Positions 1-11,527 of a DNA stretch of 64,000 bases are shown piece after piece (position 1 is the first letter of the stretch; every line of letters starts with the position of its first letter). Location: positions 17,497,912-17,561,911 of the forward strand of contig OZ023188.1 in NCBI GenBank assembly GCA_963995505.1. The letters run 5' to 3'. The notes beneath the pieces were generated by a model that saw only the letters and a program-made list of their open reading frames with translations, had not been told where the DNA came from and did not search any database. Origin of the DNA: Hypericum androsaemum (lineage: Eukaryota > Streptophyta > Magnoliopsida > Malpighiales > Hypericaceae). The position numbers were made by a program, and so were the translations under genes.

Positions 1-433
1 GCCTCTGATTCTTCTTGTGTGTATGCACTCAAGGCAGAACTTGTCTTTCTCTGAGTGGATGCAACCAAAAAATTTTTTGTTCTCTCTTCCTCAAGCACAT
101 AAAGTCCATTGAAAACTCTTCCTTTACTAATCATGTTCCCTGTTTTCAAGTCCTGAAATAGAACTTGATCAGGTTCAAAAACAACACGACAATTGCAGGA
201 TTTTGTAAGTTCACTAACTGACAGTAATCTGGCAGTTAGGTTTTTTAAAAATAACACTTTAGATTTAGTTCCAAGATTAAGAAAATCCTTGTTTCCAATC
301 CCAAGAACTGACAACTTTTCACCATTAGCAACAGAGATTTGAGGAGCAGAGCAATCATTTGCAAAATCATCAAGGTCAGATTCATCAAAGGTCATGTGAT
401 GGCTAGCCCCTGAGTCAACAATCCAGTACAGCC
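1..433 (-). pseudogene. Copia protease and pre-integrase fragment
   Basis: The frame that follows gag on the minus strand reads WIVDSGASHHMTF, the aspartic protease active site (D-S-G). It is followed by ISVANGEKLSVLGIG and further protease and GAG-pre-integrase sequence to the window edge. It is out of frame with gag, so it would not be made as one polyprotein without frameshifting. Integrase, reverse transcriptase and RNase H lie outside the window. Confidence 0.75.
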
Positions 434-1531
434 AAGATTTTTACCTGAATCCTTCAAAGATTGGTAAGAAGAGCTTTTCTCACTTTGGTGAGTCTGATTA
501 GAACCATTGCTCATACTGGAATTCTTGCTCAGCTGCTGCAACACTTGTTGAAGAAGCATCTCCACAGTGGGAGTTCCTTCTTGAGCTTTAGGTTGCTCCT
601 TCTTGGTGTGATGATTCTCAGAAGGAGCAGCTGTAGACAAGTTTGCAGTAGCTGCAGCTTTTTGAGGTCTTAGATGTGGGAAAAGAAACCAGCACCTATC
701 TTTGGTGTGTCCATTCTTCTTACAGTGCTCACAATAAAGTGAGGCTCTGTTGAAGTTGCTCTTGCTTCCTTTTCCCTTGAAGTTGCCTCTGTTGGTGAAG
801 AAGGCACTGGCTTCAGTGGCTTCTTCTTTTTCTTTGCCACCAGGCATCACAATCTTCCTGGTTTCCTCCTGTTGAACTCTTGAACAAACAGAGTTCAAGG
901 AAGGAAGGTCAGCTCCCATTAGGATTTGATCAACCAAGCCTTCAAATCCAGAACCAAGCATTCCAAGAACATTAAAGATCTTGTCCTGCTCAGCTCTGGC
1001 CTGAGTGATGGCCATATCATTAGTTGGTGGCCTGTAGATGTCCAACTCATCCCATATTTGCTTCATAGGACCTAAGGCATCAACAAAAGTGGCATTTCCT
1101 CGCTTGTAATCAGCAAGTTTTTTCTTCAGCTCATAAACCCTGAAGAGGTTCTTTTGATTTCCATACATCTCACTTATAGAATCCCAAAGTTCTTTTGATG
1201 TGTTTGAGAAAGCAAACACACCATATACTTTGGGCTCAAGAGATGAATGGATCAGCCTAATGACCACTTGATCATTGGCCTCCCACTTGAGGTACTCATC
1301 ACTCCCTTTATCAATAGGAGCAGGAACTTTGCCTAGGACATAGCCAAGCATGCCCTTGATATTTAAGGACATTCTTGCAGCTTTTGCCCAGACCAGGTAA
1401 TTTAGACCATCAAGGAGAATAGGTGTGAATTTAATGTTAGTACTAGTATCATTCTCGAAGGAGACAATTTTAGTGACAGAGGTTGGATTTTGGGTTGTGG
1501 AAGTGGAATCAAATGATGGAATTTCTGCCAT
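392..1531 (-). CDS. Copia gag polyprotein (UBN2-type, with zinc knuckle)
   Basis: A 379-residue open frame. The N-terminal part has the plant Copia gag pattern (LDGLNYLVWAKAARMSL, then HSSLEP and ELWDSISEMYG), which forms the nucleocapsid shell. A CCHC zinc knuckle, CEHCKKNGHTKDRC, follows at about residues 268-281. The ATG lies five bases from the primer-binding site, as in other Copia elements. The last 20 or so residues are a frameshifted tail: near position 430 the true continuation moves to another frame, where the protease active-site motif DSGAS appears. The gag-protease polyprotein is therefore broken in this copy. Gag itself has no stop. Confidence 0.85.
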   Translation of the reverse strand: MAEIPSFDSTSTTQNPTSVTKIVSFENDTSTNIKFTPILLDGLNYLVWAKAARMSLNIKGMLGYVLGKVPAPIDKGSDEYLKWEANDQVVIRLIHSSLEPKVYGVFAFSNTSKELWDSISEMYGNQKNLFRVYELKKKLADYKRGNATFVDALGPMKQIWDELDIYRPPTNDMAITQARAEQDKIFNVLGMLGSGFEGLVDQILMGADLPSLNSVCSRVQQEETRKIVMPGGKEKEEATEASAFFTNRGNFKGKGSKSNFNRASLYCEHCKKNGHTKDRCWFLFPHLRPQKAAATANLSTAAPSENHHTKKEQPKAQEGTPTVEMLLQQVLQQLSKNSSMSNGSNQTHQSEKSSSYQSLKDSGKNLGCTGLLTQGLAIT

Positions 1532-1535
1532 TAAG

Positions 1536-1547
1536 GCTCTGATACCA
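1536..1547 (-). other. Primer-binding site of Copia A (initiator Met tRNA type)
   Basis: The minus strand reads TGGTATCAGAGC, the standard plant Copia primer-binding sequence complementary to the 3' end of initiator methionine tRNA. It lies between the LTR end and the gag ATG. Confidence 0.85.
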
Positions 1548-1555
1548 TATAGAAA

Positions 1556-1816
1556 TGTGTAGGATCTTTAGAATGGAAGAAATTCACTTGGTATTAATGA
1601 TTTCACCAACTTAAATTACTAGAGGAAAGACACATAGAGGCTTTTATACAAAGCATGCTGCAGACAGAAAGTAGCCGTTGCAACTGCAACGGCTCTATTC
1701 TTGACTGGACAGCAGAAGAGAGAGGCTAGGAGGATAGCCCTCTTTACATAGCTAAAGACTAGAAATAATTAAACACAAAGTAGGACAAAAACTAGCCTAG
1801 AACATGATGTTCAACA
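1556..1816 (-). repeat. 5' LTR of Copia A (outer boundary uncertain)
   Basis: On the minus strand this stretch begins TGTTGAACATC and ends CTACACA, giving TG...CA termini and about 260 bases, a usual Copia LTR size. Without the partner LTR the outer boundary is a guess. Sequence from 1817 to about 2035 could be LTR, or could be host intron. Confidence 0.5.
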
Positions 1817-2080
1817 TGAACATCATGTTACATAATCTGGGCAGGGGCTGCAGAAAGCTGCAGCAACTCTGCACACAACAAATCTGGAGATTTGTGGTGA
1901 AGACACTGGATGAGTCTTGGACTGCACAAGCTTGATGAATGGAGATTAATCTTCAAGTCATCAAGCACCTTTAACCTCATAACAGAATCATCAACACACA
2001 CCTGCAAACACAGCAACAAAAGAGACAATTAATCATCTAATAATTCAACAATATCATTGTAATATTTTGTTCATGTGTAG

Positions 2081-5000
2081 GTTCTACGGACCATATAAAG
2101 GTGCAAGGTGAAATATTAGAGGGCCTTGTTGCTCGTGTTGTTAGTCACGAGAGCTCAAAACGTATAGTGGAGATCTTGAAAAATTATCCACCCCCGCCTG
2201 TTGAGGAAGGTATTCTGCTTCAACTTTTATTCTAGGGCATTTCGTGTTCTATAATTGTCAAGGGCCGAGTATATAAATTATCCTAGAAAGTTCTCAAAAC
2301 ATTTTAACCTCACTGCATCTATGAATCTTACCCCGCACTCAGTAGACTCTTTTCATGATCATTTGTTTTATCTTCTCTGTTAAAAAATAGATATGTAAAA
2401 ACATTCCTTGCAGCTTTTAACATCCTTTTCATGCTTCAGCTGGCATTGATTTGGGACCCACTTTACGAGAAATTTGTGCAGCAAATAGGTCAGATGAAAA
2501 ACAGGTGACAGAATTTCTCTCAATTTGAAATATGCAACATGATCGATGACATTGGCGTCATTAGGCATCAATAAGAGAACATAACCCCTCTTTTGGTTCC
2601 GAATCTTGCAATTGCAGCAAATAAGAGCGCTCCTTCAAGGTGTTGGCTCTTTTTTCCCCAACCATTCCGATTGGTTTGGAGTTGAATCGGGTCATTCACA
2701 TTCAAGAGATGCTGATCGGTCCTTTTTGGAGAAATTTCTGCAAGCTAACCCTGCTGATTTGTCGACCACCAAATTGCAGGTTTGCTCATCCTTCTTGCTT
2801 AAAATTTTCTATAGCTGATTCTTCTGATTACTGGAGGTTTAGGGATCTTTTGTTGAACTTCAGCTTCTTTTTTTATCAACTCTGGTCTGTTATAAATACT
2901 ATTAAGTTCCATTTTTTCTTGGAATACATGGACTGCTTAAAATTGTTGTTAAGTTTCCTTGTTTTTACATCAACTCTTAAGAAGGCGTGCACAAATGTAT
3001 TGATACAGGAAGCGGTTCGTTTTTTAAAAGGAAAGCGCTCTCCAATTGATTTTAAATGCTACAATAACTTCCATAAGGATGATTCGGTATCAAGTGATAG
3101 TCTGTTCTACCGAATGGTGATTCACGTGCACAGTGACTCGGTTTTCCGTCGATATCAGAAGGAGATAAGGTCCAGTTCAGATTTCTCAAAATATTAGATT
3201 TGTTGTACATGCATGCTGCTCAGATTTCTGTTGAAGGTTGTGCTTTGTCATGGCTGACTGAAAATTTTTATTCTTATAGGAACAAGCCTGGCATGTGGCA
3301 ACTATATCGAGGTAGAACTTAAGCTATTGTATCTAGCATCTATTTCATTCTCATTGATGGAAGTGTTTGAAGAGTGAGTATTCATAGGGATGTTTGCTGA
3401 TTGATGCATTAATCGCTTTGTGCTTAAGAGAATTTGATCGAACAGAGCTAGAACTGTCGAATTTAATGAATGGCATAATAAAAAGAAACATGAACATGGT
3501 TTTCTCTCTTCATTTAGTAGGTTAATTTTGCATTGACTCGCTGTCTTCATCATCTTATAGAGGTCCACGCCTGTAAGTTGAAAAGTGATCAGTTGAGTAT
3601 CATTGGGAGATGATGAAATATGATCTTTCTGGGTTTGTTGGTTAATTTCATTATCTGAATAACCACAAAATGAACCCGGTGATTATAAGTTGAAAAGAAG
3701 AAGTAATCGGAGCATCATTTGTTTGTTGAGAAAACGAAGGATGATTACTCTTGGTAACTTATTTCTTCTATAAATTTGTGAGCATTACTGAACTGTTGAC
3801 GTATCTCTTTTTAACTTTTCAGGTTTTTTCATTGACATTGATCTGTTTAAGGCTAAAAAGGACAAATTAACTGACATGCCAAAAGAAAATAACTTGGGAG
3901 GAAAGTTGAATGGTATTGGTGGCAATGGGGAAGTGGATGAGTTTGCTGATGATAGTTCCAATTTGATGATCAATTTGAAATTTCTTACGTATAAGGTACA
4001 GTTGCATGAGAAAATCTTGCATGAAAAAATGTTTCTTTTCTCCCCGTTTTATTTTGGTAAACATTTTCTCTGACACGTCTGTAGCTAGTGAAGCACTTCT
4101 GGCCTCTACCTTAGAGATGTTTTTGGTGTGGACTATTTTCCATGGAGAGTGTAGAATGAACTTTCCAGTCAATGGTTAACCTCCTTGAAAGTGCTCCACA
4201 GATCGTTTCAGAATTTAAATTTTCTGACGAAATATTTGGTAACTGCCTGCTAGAATAGTAACATTAGACGGGTCCCTACTACGTGGCTTAAGTTTGCTTG
4301 AAAATGTTACGTAACTATAAAGGGTGTTCACAGAAAATTGAGCATGTGCTCATAATTCCGTAATGACCATTTAAGAAAATTTTAGTACCAACTTGAAGAT
4401 TTTTTTTCCTTCAAATTTTCCTTAGAACTATTTAACCTGTCCTTAACTTCTTTAGTTCCATAATTAAGCAACCTTACATCGCGTTGCTATAGAATATAAT
4501 TCACTGATTAGTGGGAGAATGCCAGAATCATGATGAAATCGATTTCTTTTCATTTAGCTGCTATATGATTTAAGTTTCTGATAGGTATACTTAACAACAA
4601 AGTTTCTGGTAATTATACTCTGGCCTGTGTTGGATAGAACTGACTCGTTGTATTCACTTGTTTTATATGCAGCTGAGAACTTTTTTGATCAGGAATCAAT
4701 TGTCGAAACTTTTCAATGAGGGCCCATCTGCTTACAGGGCTAGCTGTTTAAAGTAAAATCTCCAGAACTCTTGACTGAATCTTAGGCTTTGTTTGGTTTT
4801 GGTAATCGGTTTAACAGGAGTACTTTTTCTCAACTTTCCAGTTTTTGTTTTGTAGTTGGATACTTACTACAAGAATCGTTTTAGTTCCTGCTTTAGTTCA
4901 GACCTATCCATAAAGCTTGTCTAAGTTTTTCCATGTTGCAGGCAAATGAAAAATTGGGGCACTTCTACAGGAAAGCAGAGGGAGCTGACCAAAATGCTTG

Positions 5001-8000
5001 ATGAATGGTAGTGTCATTCGCAGACATTGTTTTAGTTCTGCTTACTGATATATAAGCTTCGTTTTGTGACAACTCAGCATTTTACGACGAGTCACTTTAT
5101 GTCTAAATTTTCAGGGCTGTATACATACTGAGAAAATGTGGGAAGAAGAAATTGTCTTCCTCAGTATACCTGAGTGAGGCTGAGCCTTTCCTGGAACAAT
5201 ATGCAAGTCGAAGTCCACAAAATAAAGCCCTGATAGGATCTGCTGGGAGTTTGGTCAATGCCGAAGATTTCTTGGCAATCATAGGAGGACACAGGGATGA
5301 AGAAGGTGATCTAGAACCAGAAAAGGAGATGGAGCCACCAGATCTCGGTTCTCCAGTCAGGGAAACTGTTCAGAAGGTTGAGGGCTTGATTGTATTCTTT
5401 CCAGGTAACTCCCCTTCCATGATTTGTTTCTTAATCTAGAAGCTTTTGATCTGGTATAATGAGATGGTACTACGTTCAAACCTCTTCTGAGCTGTAAGCT
5501 GTATGAACTTTGAAGCATCTGAAAGTTCTATGTGCTGATATATGAGATTGTACATCAAAGATGATATTGCTTAGCCGTTGTTCATTCTTGTAATTTTTTT
5601 TTGGCATTTTCCCTCTCACCTACAGCTAATTTGGCAAGTCAGCAGAAAATCCGGTTCATCCTAGGGTTGTTGCTGAATTGGTGCTTTGAGCTTATAATCA
5701 TTCTCTTGTTCTATTTTTACAACTTTCTTGATATACCCTTTCAGGTATTCCAGGTTGTGCCAAGTCTGCACTTTGCAAGGAATTAGTCAATGCGCCAGAA
5801 GCATTTGGAGTTGAGCGCGAAGTATACAGCTTAATGGGAGATCTTATTAAAGGTTTAAAATGTGTATTAGCATATGCCTTTTCTCATTATAGGGATCGAA
5901 GAAAGTTAACATAATACTATTTCATGGTAAAATAAAAAAAATTGCAACTTGATTAACTTTTACTTTTCAATCCAACACTAAGAATTGAGCTGTTCACAAC
6001 GAGGTTATATGTTGCCTAATAGAATACTTGAGCGAGTCTGATGAAAAGTTCATGGCTTCTTCTTTCCTCCGAATAGAAAAGTTATTTTCTTCTGAAACGT
6101 AATAGAAAAGTTATTTTTTTTAACTTTAAATGTTTCGTTTATTTTCTCTTCTATGTAGTTGATCTTTGATTAATCTGTTTTGATATTCAATGTTAAATTG
6201 ATTATGCTTGAACAGGAAGGTACTGGCAAAAAGTTGCCGATGAACGCAGGAAAAAGCCACGTTCAATATTGCTGGCAGATAAGAATGCGCCCAATGAAGA
6301 AGTTTGGAGACAGGTCTTGATCATCACTTTCTTATTTGTTTGAAGACTCTGCTCATTGTTTTATATATTATATACAACATGTTAGCAGTTTCACCAGCCT
6401 GAGCATTGTTTTGACTGAATATCTGTTGAAAGTTGGCAGTTCTTCTGCTGGGTTCACTTAATTCTTTAGACGTGGTTTCTGGTAGATGGCTGACTGCTCT
6501 TGAAGAACTTCAAAGTCGGCTTGCTAAATTGGCTTTCGAATTTTGCAGATTGAAGATATGTGTCGGTCCACCCATGCTTCTGCTGTTCCTGTTGTACCTG
6601 ATTCTGAAGGTTATACGGTTCTGTTCATTTTTGTTAATTTTTAGGAAATCTTATTCTAGCAGTTTTGATTTGTGATAGTGAGGCTCTTCTAACATAGCTA
6701 CTCTATAGTTTCTGATGTCTACCAATGATGGTTTGACCTCATTTTTTTACTGTTTAGGCAGTGATTCAAACCCATTTTCACTGGATGCATTAGCTGTTTT
6801 CATGTACCGTGTACTTCAACGAGTAAATCATCCATTAAGTGTCGTATCTTTACTTTCTTTCTTGACTTGCTGCCTATGTCTACCAACGACTTCTTCGCTT
6901 GCCAAAAACCTATTAACAACTTTTTCTTCCTTAGGGGAATTTGGATAAAGCATCACCAAATGCTGGATATGTCCTGTTAATGTTCTATCATCTTTATGAT
7001 GGCAAGGTAGTTAAGTTTCCATGTTATTGTTTTAAGTTTGTGCTAGTATGCACCATGACTAGCAGTTGTCTGAGATGCCCCTGCTACTTTTCAGAGTCGG
7101 AGGGACTTTGAAGACAAGTTGGTTGAAAGGTTCAGTTCTCTTGTCAAGATGCCATTGCTGAAATCAAATAGGTTAGTCAGCTTTTCGCTTAAGTGTGTTG
7201 GAACTGCGGTGCCCATATGTTCAAAACGTCCTAATTCAACCTCTACTGTTTTTTGGTCTTTCTGCTGTCTTCTGATATGGTCTTTACTAAGCTTCCAATC
7301 CTTTGAATGGCGAATCCTTGCTGGTTTCCAGTAAAAAAAGGGGCTACTGTTCTCAATTTCTTGATCTCACTGACTCACCCCTTTATTCAACTTGCCGATC
7401 TTGTCAGCTTCACATTTGCGAAATATGATTCTATAAAACACTCTCTGTTCTTGTTGATAGCTTGGCCCACATCTAGTAACATGTAGTTGTGCACCTTGTA
7501 AAGCTGTCTTCTCTTGTGGTATATTAGCCTATGCCTGTCTTCTCTTTGTTCTCATGTTGTTTTATTGGTCAAAGCTTTCCCAAGTTCTGCTGCATTAGTA
7601 ATGTAGTGAAATAGTTTTTGTCTATTGGAATATCTTCTTTTGGTGCCTGTGTGATGTGATGAATCTGTCATGTATATGCAGGACCCCCCTACCAGATCCT
7701 GTAAAGTTAGTTCTTGAAGAGGGTCTCAATCTATATAAGCTGCACACGAGAAGACATGGAAGGTGTGCATTTATTTGGAGATTCTCATTTTTCATTTCCG
7801 TTGTCTGCTGCTTCAGCTAATGTATGGTTACATAAGTTTCTTAGGCAAAGTGAGTTCTAGTGTACAGTTGTGATTGTATTAGTGGTACTCCTTATTATGA
7901 AAATGAGATGCAAGGGGGATAGTGAGGGGCCCAGTCATTTATCTTTGATATGAAGCAAGTTTGAGTACACTTTGCCAATCTGGAAAAACGGTTTATTTAC

Positions 8001-9960
8001 TTTCTAAAAGTTTAAAACCAAGAACAATGAATGGAGGACAAATTACAACCAATTGAGTGGTTCGTGTTGCACTTCATGAACAAATTATGTTTCTTAATTT
8101 AAGCCAGAGGAAAAGGTAGATGCCGTTCCTTTTAAGATCTCTCACTGTTCTCTTTATTTCATGATAATAAGGCTCGCTTTACTACTTCTAGAATCTTTTT
8201 ATTCAAATCAATTGCAGTGGTATCTTTTTTTGGACACTCTTCTTTTGTTATTTGGTTGCGGAAACTATGAATTCCATCACAACTCTATTTTTCGAAGGAT
8301 CCAGCATGTTCACTATTTGTTTCTTAATTTTGATCAAACTAAAGTGCTATTTCTTGGCTATCTTAATTGAACATCTAATCTCTATCTGTTTGCTGACTCA
8401 TAATTGCGAAGTAAATTCGAAGATGTTATTTAGTGTGATATCATTGAGACTTCAAATTTACCTGGTGAAGTTGACGTGTTTGCTTCTTATTTTTTGGATT
8501 TAAGGTTGGAGTCTACGAAGGGTACATATGCAAAGGAGTGGGCCAAGTGGGAGAAACAATTGCGGGAAATTGTTTCTTCTCATGCTGAGTATCTCAATTC
8601 GATTCAGGTCAGAAAATTTCACCCTCATCTTTCTGTTTCTGTTTGCTTCATGCTGTGCTAGTTAGTGGTGAAAAGGTAGAGAAGGCAGAAAAAGCATTAG
8701 AATCTTACAAGACCAGTTCGGTTGGATGGGATTTTTTGTTTTTGGTGTAGCAGTTAAAGCACCTCTGATTTTTTTTTATCTCCTCCCTACTTTTCGCACC
8801 ATTTGTCATTATCGGCGCTGCCTAGCCTCTAGGAAATTGAGCTGCAGTACCTTCAAGTACTTCATCCATTCTACTCTTCCTTTCCATATTCTAATTCATT
8901 TTCTCTTCTCCACTGCTCCATTTGAAGTCTCTAGCCTTCTTCATTAACGGATACAACTTTACATACTTGTTTTGCTCAGGTTCCATTTGAGGATGCCGTT
9001 AGGCATGTCTTAGAGCAGCTCAAAGCTATAGCAAGAGGGGAATACACACCACCCAGCATCGAGAAGAGAAACCTTGGATCTATAGTCTTTGCCGCAGTCA
9101 GCTTACCTGTTGTAGAAATCTCCAGTTTCTTGGAACAAGTAAGAACAAATGATGAACCATCTGATCACCTCTTGATTCCCCATATTCTCATTGGATGAAC
9201 CATTTGTGTTTGCTCTTATTGATGATCATATCTTATTGAACAAATTGAATTTGCTAGGAGGGTTGCTTCCTCGTAATCGCGAACTATTGGTTTCACAACA
9301 CTGGTGGAAATTTTCCTCGTCACATTACACTAGGAATATTTCTTTTGCAATCACTCCACTATTTCATTGGCAATATGATTTTCAATCTGTTATGGGTTCG
9401 GCTTTTGGGGATCCCATCGTTTCTTTTGTTTTATGGCAGCCCCATCTGTTTTCTCCCAATCTGGTTATATTCGAGTACGATTGATTTTTTTCATACATTG
9501 ATTTACGTGTTCTCTGTCTACATAGTGACTATATATTATTGTGCTTCATTGACAATCTGACTATTGTTGCCAGTTGGGACTGAAGAACGCCAATGTTAAA
9601 GCCTTCTTGGAAAACAAGGACCTGAAACTCGAGAGGGCTCACGTCACTCTTGCACACAAGAGAAGTCACGGAGTTACAGCCGTAGCGAACTACGCCCACT
9701 TGCGTCATCAGAGTATCCCAGTAGATTTTACCGCTCTTCTGTTCACAGACAAAATGGCTGCATTTGAAGCCAAACTCGGCTCTGTTGATGGCGAAGATGT
9801 TGTATCAAAAAACCAGTGGCCCCATTTGACCATATGGACTGGAGATGGAGTAACAGCGAAGGATGCCAACACATTGCCACAATTGCTTGCTGAAGGGAAG
9901 GCAACTCGCGTAGAGATTAGTCCACCGGTTACCATTTCTGGCCCATTGGAGTTCTTTTAG
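2081..9960 (+). CDS. RNL: tRNA ligase (RNL), kinase and cyclic phosphodiesterase domains; N-terminus off the left edge
   Basis: Joins tRNA exon halves after intron removal and the bZIP60 mRNA halves in the unfolded-protein response (known for the plant family). Exons by eye: 2081-2209, 2440-2504, 2618-2779, 3009-3169, 3280-3311, 3823-3995, 4673-4752, 4942-5007, 5115-5404, 5745-5852, 6216-6313, 6549-6609, 6758-6843, 6935-7006, 7095-7171, 7682-7762, 8505-8607, 8980-9138, 9574-9960. They join in frame to about 795 residues. The plant enzyme is about 1,100, so the adenylyltransferase domain with the ligase lysine lies to the left. The polynucleotide-kinase P-loop GIPGCAKS sits at the junction of exons ending 5404 and starting 5745. 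The 2H phosphodiesterase has both H-x-T motifs, HVTLAH and PHLTIWT, in the last exon. The protein ends GPLEFF, as in Arabidopsis. The donor after 6843 is ambiguous (6840 also keeps frame). No disabling change is visible. Confidence 0.95.
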
Positions 9961-10601
9961 GTAAGTTTTGTGTGGAGATAATTATGAGTATGTATTAATA
10001 ACAGTTTTGTAGTTGTCGGAACAATTTTACGGGTAAATTGTAGAACTAGATTAAGGTTTAGGGATGACAAGAGATTTGTGTACAATGTTTACATATAATC
10101 GGCAGATACCAATAAGTTGACAGATTTGTTGCCTTGCCAGATCAACTGTCAAAAAGGGTCATCTGCATTTTACTCTTGCTTTCAGAACCTCCACCTCTCT
10201 ATCCTGATATAGTACACTTGAATCTCCCCTTTCACGGTTTCGCGGCATCGGGTCGATTGCCGGAACGTTATTTTCAGTATGTTCATGGAATTATCCATGG
10301 GAGTGGTGGTTTCTGGTGTTCTATGCTTCCCCGACCACAGCATTCTAGGTCTGAAGGTAGTTACAAAATGGATAGAGTTCCGCGCACGGACAGACTATCA
10401 GAAGAACGTGTTAGGCAATTTTCTGAGTTGTGAGTTGCCAGTTGAGATTCACTTTAATGTCCTGTACTTATGTCCTTTGCTCTTTTTCATACTTGTCTTG
10501 TACTTCCTAATTAATTGATTTATACTGATTAAGCAAGTAATAAGTTGACATATGAATATTAAAAAATCGTATTCCTAATCTAGTTAGGAAACTGAAAAGA
10601 A
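9961..10601 (+). other. RNL 3' UTR and intergenic stretch, no recognised gene
   Basis: The first 100-150 bases after the RNL stop are presumably its 3' UTR. From about 10130 to 10520 open frames exist in two phases (for example one starting at 10279), but I recognise no family in them and see no convincing splice pattern. Confidence 0.4.
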
Positions 10602-10643
10602 TACATACATATATATATATATATTGTGTGCGCGCGCGCGTGT
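10602..10643. repeat. (TA)n-(CG)n dinucleotide microsatellite
   Basis: An alternating purine-pyrimidine run: about ten CA/TA units, then TGTGTG and five CG units, then TGTG. It lies about 100 bases upstream of the MA3-only ORF. Confidence 0.9.
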
Positions 10644-10744
10644 GGAGACAGAGAAAAGAAAGCAAGCGATCTCCTCCCTAAACCCTAAGCGATCCCTAAG
10701 CGAAGCAGATTAGATTGGTAGGGCTTGATTGATTTATTTCAAGA

Positions 10745-11527
10745 ATGGGAAGAAGGGATTCGAAGTCGAAGCCGTCGCGGGATAATGATGAGCAGGCGAT
10801 GCAGATTAGAGATGGAACAGAGACAAATCTCATTAATCTACGAAGAACAATCTATTTGACTATTATGTCCAGTCTAGATTTCGAGCAAGTTGGTCATAAG
10901 CTACTGAAGATCAGGCTAGAGCCAGGGCAGGAGATGGAGATTTGTGTTATGGTGTTAGAGTGCTGCAGCCAAGAGACAACTTATCGGCGCGACTACGGTC
11001 TTCTAGGGCAGAGATTTTGCATGATCAACAAAGTCTATCGGCACAACTTCGACCGATGCTTTGTCCAGCACTACTCGACGATCCATCGCCTCGAGACGAA
11101 CAAGTTGCGCAATGTCGGAAAATTCTTTGCACATTTACTTGCCACAGATGCATTGCCATGGCATGTCCTGTCTTATATAAGGTTGACTGAGGAGGATACT
11201 AGTGCGTCTTCTCGCATATTTATCAAGATCCTCTTCCAGGAGCTGTCAGAGCATCTCGGAATTCGTACACTCAATGAGCGTCTTACGAATCCTGCAATGC
11301 AAGATTCGTACGAGTCTATCTTCCCCAGGGATAATCCAAAAAACATACGGTTCTCCATCAATTTCTTCACGTCCATCGGTCTTGGGGGCATCACTGAGAA
11401 TCTGCGTGAGTATTTGAAGCATTTGCCTCGTCTGATCATGCATCAACGAAGTGAAAGAAGCGGAAAGAGGAGGATACGCCAGGACGACAAGAATGAGGGA
11501 AGCAAGAGGACGCGCGGAAGAGATTAG
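10745..11527 (+). CDS. Truncated CWC22-like protein: MA3 domain only, intronless
   Basis: The 260-residue open frame matches the MA3 domain of the spliceosome factor CWC22 across residues 30-240, including LRRTIYLTIMSSLDFEQ, GQRFCMINKVY, TDALPWHVLSYIRLTEED and RFSINFFTSIGLGGITENL. Full CWC22 has an MIF4G domain before the MA3 domain, and MIF4G docks eIF4A3 for exon-junction-complex loading. It is missing here. Residues 1-17 (MGRRDSKSKPSRDNDEQ) are basic and could be the parent's own N-terminus joined directly to the MA3 domain. The C-terminus ends in a Lys/Arg-rich tail. There are no introns and no stops, the leader has the ACCCTAA-type sequence common in plant 5' UTRs, and a run of nine A follows at about 11867. 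This fits a retrocopy of a shortened transcript. Whether it is expressed is unknown; it could compete with CWC22. Confidence 0.8.
   Translation: MGRRDSKSKPSRDNDEQAMQIRDGTETNLINLRRTIYLTIMSSLDFEQVGHKLLKIRLEPGQEMEICVMVLECCSQETTYRRDYGLLGQRFCMINKVYRHNFDRCFVQHYSTIHRLETNKLRNVGKFFAHLLATDALPWHVLSYIRLTEEDTSASSRIFIKILFQELSEHLGIRTLNERLTNPAMQDSYESIFPRDNPKNIRFSINFFTSIGLGGITENLREYLKHLPRLIMHQRSERSGKRRIRQDDKNEGSKRTRGRD

Larger units (their letters stand above)
1..1816 (-). mobile_element. Ty1/Copia retrotransposon A, 5' half (runs off the left edge)
   Basis: Read on the minus strand, the order is LTR (about 1816-1556), primer-binding site (1547-1536), gag (1531-392) and protease (about 433 to the edge), so only the 5' half lies in the window. 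The inner LTR edge is placed at 1556, where the minus-strand LTR would end in CA a few bases before the primer site. The outer edge is uncertain: 1816 gives a TG start, but a boundary up to about 2070 is possible. The element lies in an intron of the tRNA ligase gene in antisense orientation, about 265 bases upstream of the exon that starts at 2081. The second LTR and the target duplication are outside the window, so its age cannot be judged. Confidence 0.85.

Noticed and set aside
10134..10518. Extra exon or small gene downstream of RNL
   Set aside because: Two overlapping frames are open but neither matches a family I recognise, and the RNL protein already ends with its conserved C-terminus at 9960.
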